DNA of 64,000 bases, from assembly GCA_036365515.1 (NCBI GenBank), contig CM070874.1, positions 110,719,235-110,783,234 on the forward strand, given 5' to 3'. This document shows, piece by piece, positions 40,469-64,000 of the stretch. A model generated the notes under the pieces. The model was given only the letters and a program-made list of their open reading frames with translations, was not told the DNA's origin and searched no databases. The DNA comes from Torymus aiolomorphi. Lineage: Eukaryota; Arthropoda; Insecta; Hymenoptera; Torymidae. The position numbers were made by a program, and so were the translations under genes. Each line of letters opens with the position of its first letter. Within the stretch, counting starts at the first letter, position 1.

Positions 40469-42227
40469 AAAACTGAATTCCGTTGAAAAATATTATTAAT
40501 AGATAATTTAAATAAAGCTATATATTACAGATAACTACTACCTTTACAAAACTAAACTTTAACAAAATTAAAATTCTTTACGAAAATTGTTTCAATTTTT
40601 TCTTCTTCCCGTCGCCACCTCATTTCGCGGAAAAATCCGCTAAAATTCACACAGACCTCCTTATACATACCCACTTTTTCACCCCTCCAGCGACAGACTT
40701 CACAGCGTCACCCGCGATTAAATTACACTCTAATAATTTCCCTTCAGCCCCATCGGTTAAATTCGCGCCTAAAATTACACTTCTCTGGCGCGCTCGCGCC
40801 GACGCGGCGCGCACGTCAGTTGGCGGGCCCCGGCGCATTGCTCGAATTCTGAAAATAATGAACTTAGCGCGCGCGTGGATCGACCTCGGTCGAGACGAAA
40901 GCGGTCTTTGGCAAAGGTGAGCGAGAGAGCGCGCTCGTGTGTATGTATGTATTCACCTGGAATGGACACGCGTCATCAGTGACGAAGGCGACGGTGACGA
41001 CGACGAGAAGGAGCATTTATAAGAGAGAGTTAGCTAGGAAAAATGTTGAGACGGTTCCTTTTTTTAGGCGTGGGTAGTCGGGTTTTATATAGCGCGTGAA
41101 ATATCAGAGGTCCAGGACTGCCTAGAGGGCGGTTCTTATAGTTGTGTGATTTTTAGCTACACTTTGTGTTTAAAAGAGAAACTTCAAAGAAATGTAAACG
41201 TTACACGCTTTTTTGGGTTATTAGAAAATGTACAGTTTAAAATTAAGAAAATTAAATTATTTTTTTTAGAAATGTTTTTTCATATTTATATTTAGAGTTT
41301 TATATAATATTTCATTTTAAAATCACTTGGTTAATTGGAAATTTAGTACGCTAGTATTTATGCTGTGGTTACACATAAATATTAACGATATGAAATATTT
41401 GATAAAATAATCATAATCATGAAATGTTTATAACTCGGTACATAAAGATTTCACACAGAAGATAATCATCCCTCGGCATTAGTACTTATCTTTCCTCGCT
41501 TCTGTATCCCGACCATTCGCATGAAAAGAGTATTAAGAGCTTTTTAGAAATTGTTTATTATCAAAAGATATATTCCACACGTGCATAGCATAAGAAGCAG
41601 CCCGACCGCGTGTACCGGGCGAAATTAATACTTAACCGTATCCACATTCGGCATGTATGTACATATCATAATACACATCACATTAATATATATATAGCTC
41701 ATCGTAGTTGTCATCGTCGTCGTCGAGCCGCCTACCGCAATCAAACATAACCTAAAAACCAACTTTTACCCTCGTACATACATATATGCATACGCTGCCT
41801 CTCCAAACAATCTACCAATCAAATTAATCCCCCCAATAAGACAAAACAAGCCTTCTCTATACACGACGAACTAGCCCCGGCACCCCCTTCCTGCCAAAAA
41901 TAACAAATATCAAATATGAAAACAGCTCGTCGCGCTGCAGCATCATCGTCATCATCCCGGGCTTTCCTCTGGGACACTCGGTATATGCACCAACATTATA
42001 TAGACATGTATCTACAATACGCGTGTGTATATATGTACCGCGGGGTAGTTGGCCGGGCGTGCCGGAGGGTGGCGCCAGAGCTCATGGCGCTGGCTTAGGT
42101 CAAACGCGATGACGTCATGGGCCTGCCGACTGCGTCACGGCACGCGGAACCTCCCCACTCGGCCCGGCGATCGATGACGCGACCTTGCCGACTCTCTCTC
42201 CCTCTCTCGTTCTCTGTGTTTGTGCGG

Positions 42228-42229
<2 letters not shown>
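40469..42229. other. gene-free stretch with GC-rich islands at 40600-41010 and 41580-42200
   Basis: No gene, splice pair or RNA recognised. Confidence 0.4.

Positions 42230-42271
<42 letters not shown>
42230..42271. repeat. (GA)n microsatellite
   Basis: About 21 GA units, 100 bases before a much longer CT tract. The two tracts are complementary. Confidence 0.97.
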
Positions 42272-42273
<2 letters not shown>

Positions 42274-42369
42274 GAACAGATCCTACCCCAGTGCTCAAAG
42301 GGGCGGTGGCTGTTTCTGCAACCTGGCAACCCTGTCTATATTTAGAATTGCTCCACTACCGTTCTTTTA

Positions 42370-53212
<10,843 letters not shown>

Positions 53213-53218
53213 TTTATT
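53213..53218 (-). terminator. candidate polyadenylation signal of the glutamate receptor gene
   Basis: TTTATT on the + strand reads AATAAA on the - strand, about 515 bases past the distal stop at 53732. Another lies at 53168-53173. Which one is used, if either, cannot be judged. Confidence 0.3.
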
Positions 53219-53491
53219 CATATACAAAAAATATTCATTTTTATATACCTGTACATTATTTAAATATGCTGTTTAGGAACAGGATTGACCTCTCGAAAAT
53301 AAATTTACATTATTTAAACGAAATATTGCTATTTAAATCAAATTACATAGTTATACGATAAAACAAATATTGCTCAAAGGATTATTAAAAAGAAGTAATT
53401 ATTTCAATTTTTAAAGTTATAAGCACCTTTGTTTTAACTACGCAACATAAATAAGTGAATAAATTAAATTTAGGAGCTCAGTGTCTAGCTT

Positions 53492-53507
53492 CCGCTAGAT
53501 GGCGCCC
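53492..53507. promoter_or_regulatory. insulator-like motif near the receptor 3' end
   Basis: CCGCTAGATGGCGCC contains the AGATGGCGC core typical of insect CTCF sites. It stands alone in AT-rich DNA. A similar core (TAGATGGCGCTAC in inverse) also lies near 13952 in the TTAA element, so the motif alone is weak evidence. Confidence 0.25.
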
Positions 53508-53731
53508 GGTAAAATACTGCAACACGCAGTTAAATAAATTTTGATATCTTTTGCAGCAAAATAAATCAAGTTCTTCGATCATCTATGAAACGTGAATAAA
53601 AGAAACCGAAGACAACGCGTTCTCCCCCCTAAGCTGACATATACTACAGAACCCAAGCGCTGAAACTGACTCAGAAACTCTAGAACCGAAAGCTCAAACC
53701 ACTGCCAAAGCGCAAAACGCTTAACCAAGCT

Positions 53732-63082
<9,351 letters not shown>

Positions 63083-64000
63083 CTAAAAGCGAAATTTCGT
63101 GACGTTACAATCAAGAACTTGATTTCATTAAATAAAGCTCTCCGCGCAAAATGTCATTAAATGACTTCAAATTGGATAGTTGGAAAGTCAAAGTGTAATC
63201 GAATATCAGCTTTTAGACAGAACGTTGTACGGTGTCTGTAATGGACAGTTAGACAAATCCATAATAGAACGTACAACATTTAAGAATCATTAGAATGTGA
63301 TAAAGTTATTAATGTGGCAATTATTTCGTCCACAAATAAAAAGAGAATTTCAATTAAATGAATCATTGAAAATAATTGTCAACATCTATAACGTTTATCA
63401 AACAGCATTATTATTTGTGACTGCTGATAATTTTTCCACTAGCTCATAAAGAAGATCGCATCACTTTCCTCTGACGATAACTGACGAAAATACGCATCCA
63501 CCTTTCACAACTCAACGATAGATGGTGTATGGATCGACCCCTCGCAAAGCTTCCAAGTTCGAGGCCTCTGGCGTGAAAAACGTGGAACCCGAACCTCCTA
63601 CGACCATCGGATAAAACAGTTTTTTGCCACCCTTCGATCAAGAGGATAGCGCAACTCCCTGTCACCGGATCAATAATGATTCACTGTTACTGCGAGGAGT
63701 CGTCCTCGTCACCCAGTTCGCACGGGTGGTCCACGTGACACGCCAGCGCTTTTCTTCGGCTGCTGACTTTTTTTCTGCTGAGACTGCGCGAGTGTGCGCT
63801 CAACGACCGTCATTACCGGGCTTGATTGGCGCAAATTATTATCGGATTTCTTTTCAGTCGGAATACCCGGCACTGCAGTGCCGCCACTGGATTCAGCCCG
63901 CTGATACAATTGGGATTTTCGTTGTAAATTGCGCGAATGATTTGCTCCTCTTTTTATGTAACTTCCGTGATTCTAGAATTTATGCCGTCTTTTCAAAAAC
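63083..64000. other. upstream intron of the receptor gene; unassigned GC-richer patch 63440-63930
   Basis: The preceding receptor exon (rest of S1) was not found here. The patch has open frames on the - strand (63444-63665 and 63709-63909) without recognised motifs. It may be a transposon fragment inside the intron. Confidence 0.4.

Overview
This window is animal genomic DNA, almost certainly from an insect. Genes are split by GT-AG introns, long AT-rich stretches alternate with short GC-rich, CpG-containing islands, and CT/GA, GT/CA and TA microsatellites are abundant. A small chymotrypsin-like serine protease, an R1-clade LINE, a transposase of the DDE_Tnp_4/SWIM type and an AMPA-type glutamate receptor would fit a hymenopteran, perhaps a parasitoid wasp. 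That placement is inference; nothing here fixes the species.

Layout. (1) 1028-2638, + strand: a complete six-exon secreted S1 serine protease of 252 aa with an intact His/Asp/Ser triad but a rebuilt S1 pocket. (2) 2793-16789: a nested transposon complex about 14 kb long. It is bounded by 0.7-0.8 kb inverted repeats. The left one is interrupted by a decayed R1-clade LINE, and the right one is preceded by a broken transposase gene. Inside lies a 7 kb element with matching termini exactly flanked by TTAA. It carries no recognisable transposase, but holds a palindrome, a GC-rich exon-like cassette, 315-bp repeats, 90-bp (30-residue) repeats and an array of about 15 short hairpins. (3) 16.8-22.9 kb: AT-rich repeat families, a LINE tail, and elements whose termini sit next to long GT/CA tracts. 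(4) 22.9-53.7 kb: about 30 kb with no gene I can support. It has GC-rich islands, long CT/GA tracts, a 2.6 kb transposon with an inverted satellite array (29050-31651) and a MITE-like element (about 39734-40468). (5) 53732-63082, - strand: the 3' half of an AMPA-type ionotropic glutamate receptor gene. It covers the channel pore, the second half of the glutamate-binding domain, the last membrane helix and the cytoplasmic tail. The amino-terminal domain and the rest of the ligand-binding domain must lie beyond position 64000.

The most interesting signals are at the 3' end of the receptor gene. The last exon can be entered at two acceptors that read two different frames. The longer frame meets a single in-frame UAG, after which 35 more strongly coding residues follow before a UGA. 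This could be a stop removed by A-to-I editing (UAG to UGG), a leaky stop, an isoform boundary, or a mutation or sequence error. The second-ranked item is the 7 kb TTAA-bounded element with its regular hairpin array and 30-residue repeat ORF, which I cannot assign to a described system.
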